A stretch of DNA of 43,490 nucleotides, taken from an uncultured Eubacteriales bacterium (GTDB taxonomy: Bacteria; Bacillota; Clostridia; Peptostreptococcales; Anaerovoracaceae). The stretch lies in contig OMZN01000070.1 in NCBI GenBank assembly GCA_900315555.1, positions 1 through 43,490 on the forward strand. The letters run 5' to 3'. Under the pieces are notes generated by a model that made no database searches, was not told the DNA's origin, and saw only the letters and a list, made by a program, of their open reading frames with translations. Below are positions 16,479 to 26,007 of this stretch, piece by piece (within the stretch, counting starts at the first letter, position 1; the number at the start of each line of letters is the position of its first letter). The translations under genes were made by a program, and so were the position numbers.

Positions 16479-17822
16479 ATGTTGGATTACATCGAAAGAG
16501 TTATTAAAGAGTGCGAGGAAAAGAACCCCGGCGAAGTGGAATTCCACCAGACAGTTGAAGAAGTTCTGCGGTCTTTGGAGCCGGTTATCGAAAGGCACCC
16601 TGAATATGAGAAGGCAGCCCTGCTGGAGAGGCTGACCGAGCCGGAGCGCGGCATTACCTTCCGTGTCGTCTGGACTGATGACAAAGGCAAGGTTCGCGTC
16701 AACAAAGGATATCGTTACCAGTTCAACAGTGCGATCGGGCCCTACAAAGGCGGCCTCCGCTTCGCAGCGAATGTATATCCCGGCATCATTAAGTTCCTTG
16801 GCTTTGAACAGATTTTCAAAAACAGCCTGACCGGTCTTCCCATCGGCGGCGGCAAGGGCGGTTCCGACTTTGATCCCAACGGCAAGAGCGACGGAGAAAT
16901 CATGCGCTTCTGCCAGGCGTTCATGACCGAGCTTTACAGACACATCGGTCCTGAAACCGACGTACCTGCCGGCGACCTGGGCGTAGGCGCCAAGGAGATC
17001 GGCTATCTGTACGGACAGTACAAGAGAATTGTCAATCGCTTTGAGGGCGTTCTGACCGGCAAGGGACTTCCCTTCGGCGGCCTCAACGGACGTACGGAAG
17101 CCACCGGCTACGGCATCGTCTACTTCGCACAGGCTATGCTGGAAGCTAACGGCGAAGCGCTGGAAGGTAAAACCGTTGCTCTCTCCGGATTCGGTAATGT
17201 GACATGGGGCACCGCAAGAAAACTGAACGAGCTGGGTGCCAAGGTCATCACCATTTCCGGTCCCGACGGCTATATCCTGGACGAGTCCGGCATCTCCGGC
17301 GACAAAGTTGAATACCTCAGAGAACTGCGCGCCAGCGGCGAAAACATCTGCTCTCCTTATGCAGAAAAATATCCTGAAGCGAAGTTCTACAGAGGCAAGA
17401 AGCCCTGGGAAGTGGAAGCTGACCTCTACATCCCCTGCGCGACTCAGAATGAGATCCAGGCAGAGGATGCACAGGGCTTCGTAGACAGAGGCGTCAAGTT
17501 CGTCTGCGAAGGTTCCAACATGTCCTCCACCAACGAGGCGATCAAGATCATGCAGGACGGCGGCATCATTGTCGGACCTTCCAAGGCAGCCAATGCCGGC
17601 GGTGTAGCCTGCTCCTGCATCGAAATGGGACAGAACAGCGGCAAGACCGTCTTCAAGGCAGAACAAGTACACGCACAGCTTAAGGACATCATGCTGGGCA
17701 TCCACAAGGCATGCCAGGAAGCTTCCGAAGAGTACTATGGTACCTACGATCTGGTCAAGGGTGCCAACATCGCTGGCTTCCTGAAGGTTGCCGATGCTAT
17801 GATGAGCCAGGGTTTGGTATAG
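16479..17822 (+). CDS. gdhA: NADP-type glutamate dehydrogenase
   Basis: Hexameric glutamate dehydrogenase interconverting glutamate and 2-oxoglutarate plus ammonia, central to nitrogen assimilation or glutamate fermentation. The 447-residue length and motifs match the hexameric class typified by Clostridium symbiosum. Expected active-site residues are present: K90 in GPYKGGLRF, K114 in IFKNSL, catalytic K126 in PIGGGKGG, and D166 in PAGDLGVG. The Rossmann loop is SGFGNVTWG. AAAGGAG lies 10 bases before the ATG. Coenzyme preference is inferred from family resemblance only. Single gene with its own promoter and terminator. Confidence 0.96.
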   Translation: MLDYIERVIKECEEKNPGEVEFHQTVEEVLRSLEPVIERHPEYEKAALLERLTEPERGITFRVVWTDDKGKVRVNKGYRYQFNSAIGPYKGGLRFAANVYPGIIKFLGFEQIFKNSLTGLPIGGGKGGSDFDPNGKSDGEIMRFCQAFMTELYRHIGPETDVPAGDLGVGAKEIGYLYGQYKRIVNRFEGVLTGKGLPFGGLNGRTEATGYGIVYFAQAMLEANGEALEGKTVALSGFGNVTWGTARKLNELGAKVITISGPDGYILDESGISGDKVEYLRELRASGENICSPYAEKYPEAKFYRGKKPWEVEADLYIPCATQNEIQAEDAQGFVDRGVKFVCEGSNMSSTNEAIKIMQDGGIIVGPSKAANAGGVACSCIEMGQNSGKTVFKAEQVHAQLKDIMLGIHKACQEASEEYYGTYDLVKGANIAGFLKVADAMMSQGLV

Positions 17823-17878
17823 TCCTCCTGCACAGACAGTCATCGATGCCTGCAAAACGCATTGACAAAAAACAGCTG

Positions 17879-17914
17879 AAAAACGGGATCTCCTTGCTGG
17901 GAGATCCCGTTTTT
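17879..17914. terminator. Bidirectional terminator between gdhA and addA
   Basis: Perfect 15-bp arms AAAAACGGGATCTCC and GGAGATCCCGTTTTT around a 6-nt loop, T-rich on both strands. It lies 57 bp past gdhA and 90 bp past addA, which converge here. Confidence 0.92.
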
Positions 17915-18003
17915 ACGCAGCTGCAGCGCCGTTTCCACATGCATCCTGTCCTGCACGCAGCCGCCTGTCCTACGCCATGGTTTCACCCTGCAGGCCGGCG
18001 GCC

Positions 18004-21000
18004 TCAGCGTGCGGCCGCCGGCACCGCCATAGGAATGAACCTGCCGGTCTTGAACAGATACAGATACGCCTCATCGACCGGACGCCCTAGGGAAGCCGCC
18101 AGCGCACGGCAATAAATCCGGATCTGTTCTTCGTAGCGTTCCTTGATGTGCTCCATACGCTGGTTGGTTTTGTAGTCCAGCAGCACCAGCCCCTTCTCAT
18201 CCAGAAACCAGCAGTCGATGATACCCTGTACCATGATCTCGCCTCCGTCCAGCTCCATCATCATATTAAAGGGCGTCTCTTTGCGCACCTTGGCGGCGGC
18301 AGCCCGGCGGCCTATCGGCGTATCAAAGAACGCCTCAATGGAAGCCAGGTCGATGGTCTCCGCCTCCGCAGGGAGCAGGAGCTGTTCCTCCACCATCTGT
18401 GCCAGCGCCTGTGTAAGGTAGGCTCTGCCGCCTTCCAGTGCGGCGGCAAAGTCCAGATGCTCCATCATCGTGTGCACGAAAGTACCCTTCTCGGCAGCGG
18501 TGAACGCTTGCCGGGAAACTGTGAAGAGCGGGGAAACCAGAGAAGGCCCGCTCTCATCCCCGCGCGCATTCAGCTGACTGACTGAATACTTGGAGCGAAG
18601 CCGCCGGTCGCCCTCGAAAGGATAGCGGAAGCTGAGGCGCCGGTCCAGCGCCTCAGCTTCCGCTTCCTGTCCGGCGGGCGCCGGCGCATGCAGCAGACTC
18701 TCTTTCATCGCACGCCTGTGATCCACATTCTCGAGCACCCGGTCTGCCAGAAAGGCTCTGTCCTCCAGATCAATGGCAAAGCCGGCCGCCTTCGCATTAG
18801 GATATACCAGATCCAGATAGCAGCTCTCCCCGGCAGCATCGTTGTCATAGGCTTCGATCTTCTTTTCCGCATCGTTGACAGCCGCTGTCAGAATCAATTC
18901 ATCCTTGGCCCTGGTCAGCGCCACGTAGAGAATCCGGATTTCCTCCTTCATCTCTTCCGCCCGTTCGCGGCGCCGGATCAGATTCTGCGGCAGCGTGTGC
19001 CGCTTCCAGTGCTCGTCTCTTTTGATCCGGTTCATGCCGATGCCGATGTCTTTGTGCATCACCGCAAGCGCATTGTCTTCCCTGAAGTTAAACCGGCGGC
19101 CCAGGCCGGATACGATCGTAACCGGGAATTCCAGCCCTTTGCTCTTGTGGATGGTCATGATCCGGATCACATCCTCGTTCTCGCCCGTGACACCGGCCTG
19201 CCCAACGTCCACCTTGCGGTCCTGCATGGCATCGATATAGCGGAGCAGCTGATAGAGGGTTCCTGTGTCCTGCCGGCAAAAGGCGGCTGCCTTATCAACG
19301 AGTGCACGCAGATTGGCCTGCCTCTGCCGGCCGCCCGCAAGCGCTCCCATGAACGTATAATACCCCGTGTCCAGCATCAGCTTCCATATGAAATCATCCA
19401 GCGGCATGGCCGCCGCTTCCAGACGCCAGTGCACCAGCTGTTCCTGCAGTGCACGGAGCCTTGCAGCCAGCGTCTGATCCGCACCCGCTGCAGCATACGC
19501 CGCTGCAGCATCACAGAAAGCTCCCTCCTTCTCCGCCAGGCGGATTTCGATCAAATCGTCAATGGAAAACCCGAAAGCACAGGAACGCATCACCGAAAGA
19601 AGGCCGATATCGTTTCTTTCATTATCAATGAGCCGCAGGAAATCCAGAAACTGTGCGATTTCCGGCGTGTCAAAATACCCGCTGTTGTCGTCGAGCACCG
19701 CATCCAGGCCATTCTCGCGGAGCACATCAAGGAACACCGAGGCCGTGCCCCGCACAGCACGCATCAGGATCACGATGTCCTTCTTTTCAATCGGGCGGAC
19801 CCGCCCGGCTTTATTGTCATATATATCCTTGCCCAGGAGTCCCTTGATCCTGCGGGCCACCGCCATGGCTTCCAGCTGTTCGGTCCGCAGCCGAGCGATC
19901 TCCTCGGGAAGATCCTTTTCTTCATCCTGGCCGGCATCCACCACGACAAGGGCCGGCTGACTGTGGATGCCGGCGGGATCGCTGCATCCTCCATGAAGTG
20001 CCGCCTCCTCGTCATACTCCTCCATCAGGGGCGCAAAGAGGCCGTTGACCGCACGGATGATCTCCGGCTTGCTGCGGAAATTCTGGTTCAAATCGATCCT
20101 GATGCCCTGCGCGGGATCCTGATACAGCCGGTACTTGCTCTGAAAGATGTCCGGCTCCGCCTGCCGGAAGCGGTAGATGCTCTGCTTGATATCGCCGACC
20201 ATGAACACGTTGTCAGCCCGCCGAATTCTGTTAATGATCTCCTCCTGCAGGTAGTTGCTGTCCTGGTATTCATCAATGAAAATATAGCGAAAGCGATGCC
20301 GGTACTCCGAAGCGGCGGCTGTATCACTCAGAATCTGCAGGCAGTCATGTTCTACATCGCTGAAGTCAATCCGATTGCGATCAGCCTTTCTTTCCTTATA
20401 GACCGTATCGAATGCGTGCAGAATCTTCTGCACCATCCTGCCACTGCCTGCTGTGACGGCCATATCCTCCCCGTATACGGCAAGCGGCAGCGTGAAGAAG
20501 TCCTTTTTGAGGCTGTCGATTTCTTCTTTGGCGCGCTTGCGCAGGCTGTCCACAGCAGATCGGACGAGCTTATACCCTTCCTTTTCCTCCTTGGACGCTG
20601 CAAGCTTGGGCCAGCTGAATCCGCGGATCTGCTGCGCCAGCTCTTCAAATGCAGTGCAGGCGAGCATGGCATCCAGCGCCGTCCTCGCCTCGGCCAGCTT
20701 GCCATAGAGGCCTTCCAGTCCCTGCATCTCCAGCAGCGAAAGAGCACGATCCAGAAAGTCCGCGGCTCTTTGCAGGCTGCAGGCGGCCTCGCGCATGACC
20801 TCCTTCACCAGGGGACTGTCCTGCGGCGAGGATCCTGCCTCCTCCATCTGCTGCAGTGCATCCTCCAGCCAGCCGGCCGGCGCCGGCATGGCCATCAGTT
20901 TCTTATAGAGCTGGATCAGATCGTTTTTGATCCCGTCGTCTCCGCGCGATGCGCCGTAGCACGAGAGAAAATCAAAGAAAGCTGCGTCCTCCGCCGCATA

Positions 21001-21477
21001 AAAGTCCTCGAAGATCTGATCCATGGCCTCCTGCTGAAGAATGACGGCTTCTGTCTCATCGCAGATCACGGCCTGAGGGTCGATATCGATGAGATAAAAG
21101 TAGTTTTGGATCAGCTCGTGCGCGAAGGCGTGAAAAGTGCAGATGCTTGCACGGTACATCCGCGCCAGCTGCTCACGCATCCTGGGAATCTGTGAGGGTT
21201 CGCTCTCAATCTCATCGTAGATCGCCGTGATGAGTTTTTCCTTCATTTCCGAGGCGGCCGCCCTGGTGAATGTGACGACCAGCATTTCATCCACATTGAC
21301 GCCCTCTTCTATGATCAGCCGCTTGATCCGCTCGATCAGAACAGCCGTTTTGCCGGAGCCGGCGGCTGCCGATACCAGCATATTGTGCTCCCTGAGTTCT
21401 CTATACTCGCCGTCGCCGATCGCCTGCCGCTGCCGATCGTTCCATTGGATTCCCTTTTCCCTGCTCATCTCGTGCAT
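18004..21477 (-). CDS. addA: ATP-dependent helicase/nuclease subunit A
   Basis: AddA is the SF1A helicase-nuclease subunit of AddAB, which resects double-strand breaks for homologous recombination. The 1157 residues show Walker A AAAGSGKT (37-44), the DEYQDSN Walker B/motif II region, the HKSKGLEFP helicase motif, and a C-terminal RecB-family nuclease with GIIDCW (D1088) and LLDYKTNQ (D1101, K1103), so both activities look intact. AAGGAGAGGA precedes the first ATG (21477); a second in-frame ATG two codons later is possible. Its usual partner gene addB, normally just upstream, is not here: the upstream neighbour is gpmI on the other strand. Confidence 0.95.
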   Translation of the reverse strand: MHEMSREKGIQWNDRQRQAIGDGEYRELREHNMLVSAAAGSGKTAVLIERIKRLIIEEGVNVDEMLVVTFTRAAASEMKEKLITAIYDEIESEPSQIPRMREQLARMYRASICTFHAFAHELIQNYFYLIDIDPQAVICDETEAVILQQEAMDQIFEDFYAAEDAAFFDFLSCYGASRGDDGIKNDLIQLYKKLMAMPAPAGWLEDALQQMEEAGSSPQDSPLVKEVMREAACSLQRAADFLDRALSLLEMQGLEGLYGKLAEARTALDAMLACTAFEELAQQIRGFSWPKLAASKEEKEGYKLVRSAVDSLRKRAKEEIDSLKKDFFTLPLAVYGEDMAVTAGSGRMVQKILHAFDTVYKERKADRNRIDFSDVEHDCLQILSDTAAASEYRHRFRYIFIDEYQDSNYLQEEIINRIRRADNVFMVGDIKQSIYRFRQAEPDIFQSKYRLYQDPAQGIRIDLNQNFRSKPEIIRAVNGLFAPLMEEYDEEAALHGGCSDPAGIHSQPALVVVDAGQDEEKDLPEEIARLRTEQLEAMAVARRIKGLLGKDIYDNKAGRVRPIEKKDIVILMRAVRGTASVFLDVLRENGLDAVLDDNSGYFDTPEIAQFLDFLRLIDNERNDIGLLSVMRSCAFGFSIDDLIEIRLAEKEGAFCDAAAAYAAAGADQTLAARLRALQEQLVHWRLEAAAMPLDDFIWKLMLDTGYYTFMGALAGGRQRQANLRALVDKAAAFCRQDTGTLYQLLRYIDAMQDRKVDVGQAGVTGENEDVIRIMTIHKSKGLEFPVTIVSGLGRRFNFREDNALAVMHKDIGIGMNRIKRDEHWKRHTLPQNLIRRRERAEEMKEEIRILYVALTRAKDELILTAAVNDAEKKIEAYDNDAAGESCYLDLVYPNAKAAGFAIDLEDRAFLADRVLENVDHRRAMKESLLHAPAPAGQEAEAEALDRRLSFRYPFEGDRRLRSKYSVSQLNARGDESGPSLVSPLFTVSRQAFTAAEKGTFVHTMMEHLDFAAALEGGRAYLTQALAQMVEEQLLLPAEAETIDLASIEAFFDTPIGRRAAAAKVRKETPFNMMMELDGGEIMVQGIIDCWFLDEKGLVLLDYKTNQRMEHIKERYEEQIRIYCRALAASLGRPVDEAYLYLFKTGRFIPMAVPAAAR

Positions 21478-21532
21478 TCCTCTCCTTGATTCAGAGACTT
21501 TTCCGACCTGGCTTTTGACCTATTTAATGTCC

Positions 21533-21556
21533 ATTATAGCATGTCTGTGCTATAAT
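21533..21556. promoter_or_regulatory. Overlapping back-to-back extended -10 promoters of addA and gpmI
   Basis: ATTATAGCA (21533-21541) and TGCTATAAT (21548-21556) form a perfect 9-bp inverted repeat around TGTCTG. Each arm is a TGCTATAAT extended -10 element, one facing addA and one facing gpmI. Neither has a convincing -35 hexamer, and each -35 position falls at or near the opposite -10, so polymerase should occupy only one direction at a time. Confidence 0.7.
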
Positions 21557-21650
21557 GACGTTGAGTAAATGCGGCCTCTCCCGGCATTGACACGACACCG
21601 TGCCAGCGGCGGGAGCCACCGCCGCCAGCAAAACAAGAAGGGACTACGGG

Positions 21651-23177
21651 ATGAAGAATACTACACCGACAATGCTGATGATCTTAGACGGATTCGGCGC
21701 CGCACCGGCAGGACCGGGCAATGCCATTTCACTGGCTGATACGCCGCATCTGGATGCTATCTTTGCGAACTATCCTCACACCACCATCGCTGCCAGCGGC
21801 CTGGATGTCGGTCTGCCGGACGGTCAGATGGGAAACTCCGAGGTGGGGCACATGAACATCGGCGCCGGCCGCATCGTCTACCAGGATCTGACACGGATCA
21901 GCAAGGCAATCGAGGATGGCAGCTTCTATGACAACCGCGCCTTCCACGCGGCCGTCGACCACGTGAAAGCCAACGATGCAGCACTTCACCTCTTCGGTCT
22001 GCTCTCCGACGGCGGGGTGCACTCCCATATCGATCACCTGATGGCGCTCCTGCGTCTGGCTGCCCGCGAGGGGCTGGAGCGGGTCTATGTGCACTGCTTC
22101 CTGGATGGCCGAGATGTGCCGCCCGACTGTGCCAAGGTGTACACCGACCGCCTCGAGGAGGCAATGGCCGACATCGGCTGCGGACGCATCGCCACCATCG
22201 CGGGACGCTACTATGCCATGGACCGCGACAAGCGCTGGGATCGCGTGGAAAAAGCCTATCTTGCCATGACCGAAGGCAAGGGGAAGCACGCTGCAACAGC
22301 CGCGGCGGCCATCAGCCAGTCCTATGAGGAAGATACCTGGGATGAGTTCGTGCTGCCGACCGTGATCGACGAGGGAGGCACGGTCAGTGATGGAGATGCT
22401 GTCATCATGTACAACTTCCGTCCCGACCGCGCCAGAGAGATCACACGTGCCTTCGTTGATCCCGCCTTTGACGGCTTCCAGCGCACGACCGTCGTCAAGG
22501 ATCTGACGTATGTCTGCATGTCCCAGTATGACGCCGCCATGCCCGGCGTCCTTGTGGCCTATCCGCCGGAGAACTACAAAAATACCCTGGGAGAATATGC
22601 TGCTTCCCAGGGTCTTACCCAGCTGCGCATTGCAGAGACCGAAAAATATGCTCATGTCACCTTCTTCTTTAACGGCGGCGTGGAAGAGCCCAACCCGGGA
22701 GAAGAGCGGATCCTGATCCCCTCCCCCAAGGTAGCCACCTATGATCTGCAGCCTGAGATGAGTGCCTACAAGGTCACGGATGCTGTGCTGAAAGAAATCG
22801 AAAAGGACAAATTCGACCTGATCATCCTCAACTTCGCAAATGCCGACATGGTAGGGCACACCGGTGTCATGGAGGCCGCCATCAAGGCGATCGAAGCGCT
22901 GGATGCCTGCGTTCCCCGCATCACCGAGGCCATTCTTGCCAAAGGCGGTCATATACTCATGACGGCCGACCACGGCAATGCCGATGTCATGCTGGATGAA
23001 TACGGCAATGTGGTAACGGCGCATTCTCTGAATCCTGTCCCGCTGGTGCACATCGCCAGGCATGCGGCACCCCTGCTGGACGGCGGCCGTCTCTGCGACC
23101 TTGCACCGAGCCTGCTGGACATCATGGATCTCCCCATCCCCAAGGAAATGACAGGACACAGCCTGCTTCAAAAGTAA
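21651..23177 (+). CDS. gpmI: 2,3-bisphosphoglycerate-independent phosphoglycerate mutase
   Basis: Mn2+-dependent interconversion of 3- and 2-phosphoglycerate in glycolysis. The ATG at 21651 is preferred over a longer frame from 21600 because AAGAAGGGA precedes it and the protein then starts directly before the strand leading to ILDGFG. It gives 508 residues, the normal length. Metal ligand D13 lies in LDGFG, the catalytic serine is S63 in GNSEVGHMNIGAGR, the substrate loop is HCFLDGRDVPP, and the C-terminal metal site is TADHGNAD. It is transcribed away from addA and converges on the next gene with only 15 bp between stops; no terminator was recognised there. Confidence 0.96.
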   Translation: MKNTTPTMLMILDGFGAAPAGPGNAISLADTPHLDAIFANYPHTTIAASGLDVGLPDGQMGNSEVGHMNIGAGRIVYQDLTRISKAIEDGSFYDNRAFHAAVDHVKANDAALHLFGLLSDGGVHSHIDHLMALLRLAAREGLERVYVHCFLDGRDVPPDCAKVYTDRLEEAMADIGCGRIATIAGRYYAMDRDKRWDRVEKAYLAMTEGKGKHAATAAAAISQSYEEDTWDEFVLPTVIDEGGTVSDGDAVIMYNFRPDRAREITRAFVDPAFDGFQRTTVVKDLTYVCMSQYDAAMPGVLVAYPPENYKNTLGEYAASQGLTQLRIAETEKYAHVTFFFNGGVEEPNPGEERILIPSPKVATYDLQPEMSAYKVTDAVLKEIEKDKFDLIILNFANADMVGHTGVMEAAIKAIEALDACVPRITEAILAKGGHILMTADHGNADVMLDEYGNVVTAHSLNPVPLVHIARHAAPLLDGGRLCDLAPSLLDIMDLPIPKEMTGHSLLQK

Positions 23178-23192
23178 CAGCGGCTTCAGCCC

Positions 23193-24713
23193 TCAGGCTT
23201 CCCTTTTGAGGATTGCCTCGGCGATCCGGATCCCGTCCACAGCGGCCGAAACAATACCGCCAGCGTATCCCGCACCTTCACCGCCCGGATAGAGTCCCAA
23301 AACCGGTGCCATCAGATGTGCATCACGCAGCAGGCGCACCGGTGAGGAACTGCGGGTCTCCACGCCGATCATCCTCGCCCGAGGATCATCAAAGCCCTTC
23401 AGCTTCTTCCCCAAATGCGGCATGGCCTCGCAGATGGCCTCCACAGCAAAAGGCGGAAGGCATTGGGCCACTTTGGAAGATGCGAACATCCCCCACGTCG
23501 TCTCCGGCGCTGTATAATCACCGCCGCCGGCCTCGTAGGCCAGATGTTCGTATTTTTGCTGGAAAGCAATCCCCGCCAGAGGATGATCATCGCCGAAATC
23601 AGACACCCGTACATCCACCAGCAGCGCACTGTTGGCGAACCGGCCATCCCGCCGCCGGTTGCTCATGCCGTTGGTCACCACCTCGCCCGGTGCAGAGGAA
23701 GTCACCACCACTTCGCCGCCGGGACACATACAGAAGGTATAGACGCCTCTGCCGCTGCTGCAGTGCCAGGACAGCTTGTACTCGGCGGCGCCCAGCCGCT
23801 CTGCCAGCGTCGGATCGCCGTACTGCACGCGGTTAATCATATGCTGAGGATGAACGATGCGCACGCCGATGGAAAAGGGCTTCTGCTCCATCGGAATCCC
23901 GGCCTCCCAGAGCATGCGGAAGGTGTCGCGGGCACTGTGTCCCATGGCAAGGATCAGGTCATCGGTACGAAGGAGACTGCCATCCGACAGCACCGCTCCC
24001 TCAATCCGGGATGAGGAAGTATCACTTTGAGACGAAACGGCTGTCTTCAGTCCATCCAGTCTCGTCCCAAAGCGGATCTCCCCGCCCAGGCTGAGAATCT
24101 TGGTGCGGATATTCCTGACCACCTGACAGAGCACGTCGGTGCCGAGGTGCGGATGCTGCTTGTAGAGGATGTCTTCTCCGCCGCCGGCCTCCGCAAACTC
24201 CTCCAGGACCTTGCGGATCCGTTTGTCCTTGATGCCTGTCGTCAGCTTGCCGTCGGAAAAGGTGCCGGCACCGCCCTCTCCAAACTGAAAGTTCGACTCC
24301 GGATCCAGCCTGCCGTGTGCGCGAAAAGCCGCCACATCCCTGGTCCGCTGTTCCACAGCCTGTCCGCGCTCCAGGACGATGGGCCGCATCCCGGCTTCTG
24401 CCAGAATCAGAGCGCAGAACATCCCGCAGGGACCGAATCCCGTCACCACCGGCTGCCGTGCATTTTCACGAACCGGCTCAGGAAGGACGTAGGTCAGATC
24501 CGGTGCCTGCGCACATCGAATCGTTTCCCGACACGCAAAGTCCACGGTGTACACCAGCTTGATATTCTCCTTGTGCCTTGCATCAATCGATTCCCGCACA
24601 ATCTTCCAGTCGGTGATGGCAAGTCCCGGCAGGTGCAGCTTCTTTTTAATTTTGTAGGGAATGGAACGCTTTTCCTCGTCCAGTCCCAGCTTGATCTGAT
24701 GTATCCTATACAT
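23193..24713 (-). CDS. FAD-dependent dehydrogenase of the COG2509 type
   Basis: A 506-residue FAD protein of the poorly characterised COG2509 family. The ATG at 24713 is chosen because GGGAGGAAAC precedes it and family members begin MYRI; a 16-residue extension is unlikely. An N-terminal region of about 85 residues precedes the FAD-binding loop VTGFGPCGMFCALILAEAG (GxGxxG at 92-97). The conserved FGEGGAGTFSDGKLT stretch and the C-terminal GLYPGGEGAGYAGGI FAD contact are present. Electron donor and acceptor are unknown. Its start lies inside the 3' end of the next FAD-protein gene (8-nt overlap), so the two are coupled. Confidence 0.85.
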   Translation of the reverse strand: MYRIHQIKLGLDEEKRSIPYKIKKKLHLPGLAITDWKIVRESIDARHKENIKLVYTVDFACRETIRCAQAPDLTYVLPEPVRENARQPVVTGFGPCGMFCALILAEAGMRPIVLERGQAVEQRTRDVAAFRAHGRLDPESNFQFGEGGAGTFSDGKLTTGIKDKRIRKVLEEFAEAGGGEDILYKQHPHLGTDVLCQVVRNIRTKILSLGGEIRFGTRLDGLKTAVSSQSDTSSSRIEGAVLSDGSLLRTDDLILAMGHSARDTFRMLWEAGIPMEQKPFSIGVRIVHPQHMINRVQYGDPTLAERLGAAEYKLSWHCSSGRGVYTFCMCPGGEVVVTSSAPGEVVTNGMSNRRRDGRFANSALLVDVRVSDFGDDHPLAGIAFQQKYEHLAYEAGGGDYTAPETTWGMFASSKVAQCLPPFAVEAICEAMPHLGKKLKGFDDPRARMIGVETRSSSPVRLLRDAHLMAPVLGLYPGGEGAGYAGGIVSAAVDGIRIAEAILKREA

Positions 24714-26007
24714 GTTTCCTCCCTGCAGCCGTACCTGCCCGCATGCCGGTCTGCCAGGCATGGTTCAGATTAAATCCTCCGCAAGGTCCGTTATAATCCA
24801 GCACCTCACCGGCAAAGTACAGTCCCGGTACCAGGCGCGAGGCCATGGTCTTCTCCTCCACCTCCGAAAGCGGAACGCCTCCGCCGCTGCACTGTGCCTG
24901 CTTCCAGCCGCGGGCGCCGCAGAGCGGCACCACCCAGCCGCCGCAGAGCAGCGCCTCAATGCGCCGGACAGCCTCATCCGAAAGCAGACGCGCAGGACTT
25001 GACAGCGCCGTCTCCCCCAGCGTCTTCTGCAGCAGATGATGCGCCGCCCTGCGGGGCAGAACGGATCGCAGAAGATCGCCTGCCGCAAGGCCCCGGACAG
25101 CGCGCCGCGCAGCAAGATCCACCCGGCCGGCCGCCGGCAGAATACGCACAGCGTAGTCACCGAATCCCGTGTCCTTGCCAATGCGCACGAAGCGGCTCAG
25201 ATTCATGATACAGATGCCGGAGAGACCGTCCCTGGCAAATTGAATTTCCCCGCTCTCGGAAGCGATACAAACACCGCGGCGCAGCAATTCTGCACGTGCT
25301 TTCAAGCGTACGCCCTGCAGATCCTCCATGCCCTTTGCCTCAAGTCCAGTCAGCACCGGATACACCGGTGCCACGCTATGCCCAAGAGATCGGGCCAGCC
25401 GGTAGCCATCGCCGGTGCAGCCGAAGCTCGGTCCTGCTTTGCCGCCGCAGGCGATCAGCACCTGCGCCGCTTTGATCTCACCGTTAATAAGAAAGCCGGC
25501 ACCGTGCGGGGAGGAAGCAGCGCCGGATGCCCTTTTCGATGCAGCGGCAGCATCATCTTCTTCCATGCCGCACCGCACCAGCGTCTCTGCCGGATAGGCC
25601 GTGATGATCTCCACACCCTCTGCACGACAGCCGCCGACCAGCGCCTCGGCGACATCCGCCGCCGACTCACTCAAAGGATAGATCCTGCCCGCTTCCTCTT
25701 CCATCGTCTCCACGCCCAAGGTGGCAAAGAAAGAAAGCGTACTTAGATAACCCTCGCTGTCCGTATTCGTCAGGTTGCAGCGTCCGTTCCCTGTTGCCCG
25801 GATCTTCTGCGCCGGCGCCGGCTGCTTCTCCAGGACAGCCACACGCTTATCCGGATCCTCACGCGCACAGCACACTGCGGCCGCAAGACCGGCCGCCCCG
25901 CCTCCGATCACACAAAAATCAAAGGAAAAGCCCTCTTTGCCTGAACTTTTCCTTTGCCATCCTCGCTTATGTACGTTGTTATGCTTCCTGCTCCGCCTGC
26001 TGCACAT
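24706..26007 (-). CDS. HI0933/BaiN-type flavoprotein (NAD(P)/FAD-dependent oxidoreductase)
   Basis: A 433-residue flavoprotein of the HI0933 family. FAD loop VIGGGAAGLAAAV (GxGxxG at 35-40), the family signature ATGNGRCNLTN (71-81), and C-terminal LYFAGEVLDYNGPCGGFNLNHAW are all present. Members are called oxidoreductases, and BaiN has been linked to bile-acid dehydroxylation, but most have no proven reaction. The only good start is the ATG at 26007, 29 bp inside the upstream UspA-like gene, with GAGGA before it. This leaves an unusually long 29-residue basic lead before the FAD domain, so the true N-terminus is uncertain. Confidence 0.85.
   Translation of the reverse strand: MCSRRSRKHNNVHKRGWQRKSSGKEGFSFDFCVIGGGAAGLAAAVCCAREDPDKRVAVLEKQPAPAQKIRATGNGRCNLTNTDSEGYLSTLSFFATLGVETMEEEAGRIYPLSESAADVAEALVGGCRAEGVEIITAYPAETLVRCGMEEDDAAAASKRASGAASSPHGAGFLINGEIKAAQVLIACGGKAGPSFGCTGDGYRLARSLGHSVAPVYPVLTGLEAKGMEDLQGVRLKARAELLRRGVCIASESGEIQFARDGLSGICIMNLSRFVRIGKDTGFGDYAVRILPAAGRVDLAARRAVRGLAAGDLLRSVLPRRAAHHLLQKTLGETALSSPARLLSDEAVRRIEALLCGGWVVPLCGARGWKQAQCSGGGVPLSEVEEKTMASRLVPGLYFAGEVLDYNGPCGGFNLNHAWQTGMRAGTAAGRKHV

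Noticed and set aside
18688-21195. 835-codon rightward open frame opposite addA.
   Set aside because: Same shadow effect; helicase and nuclease motifs are all on the leftward strand.
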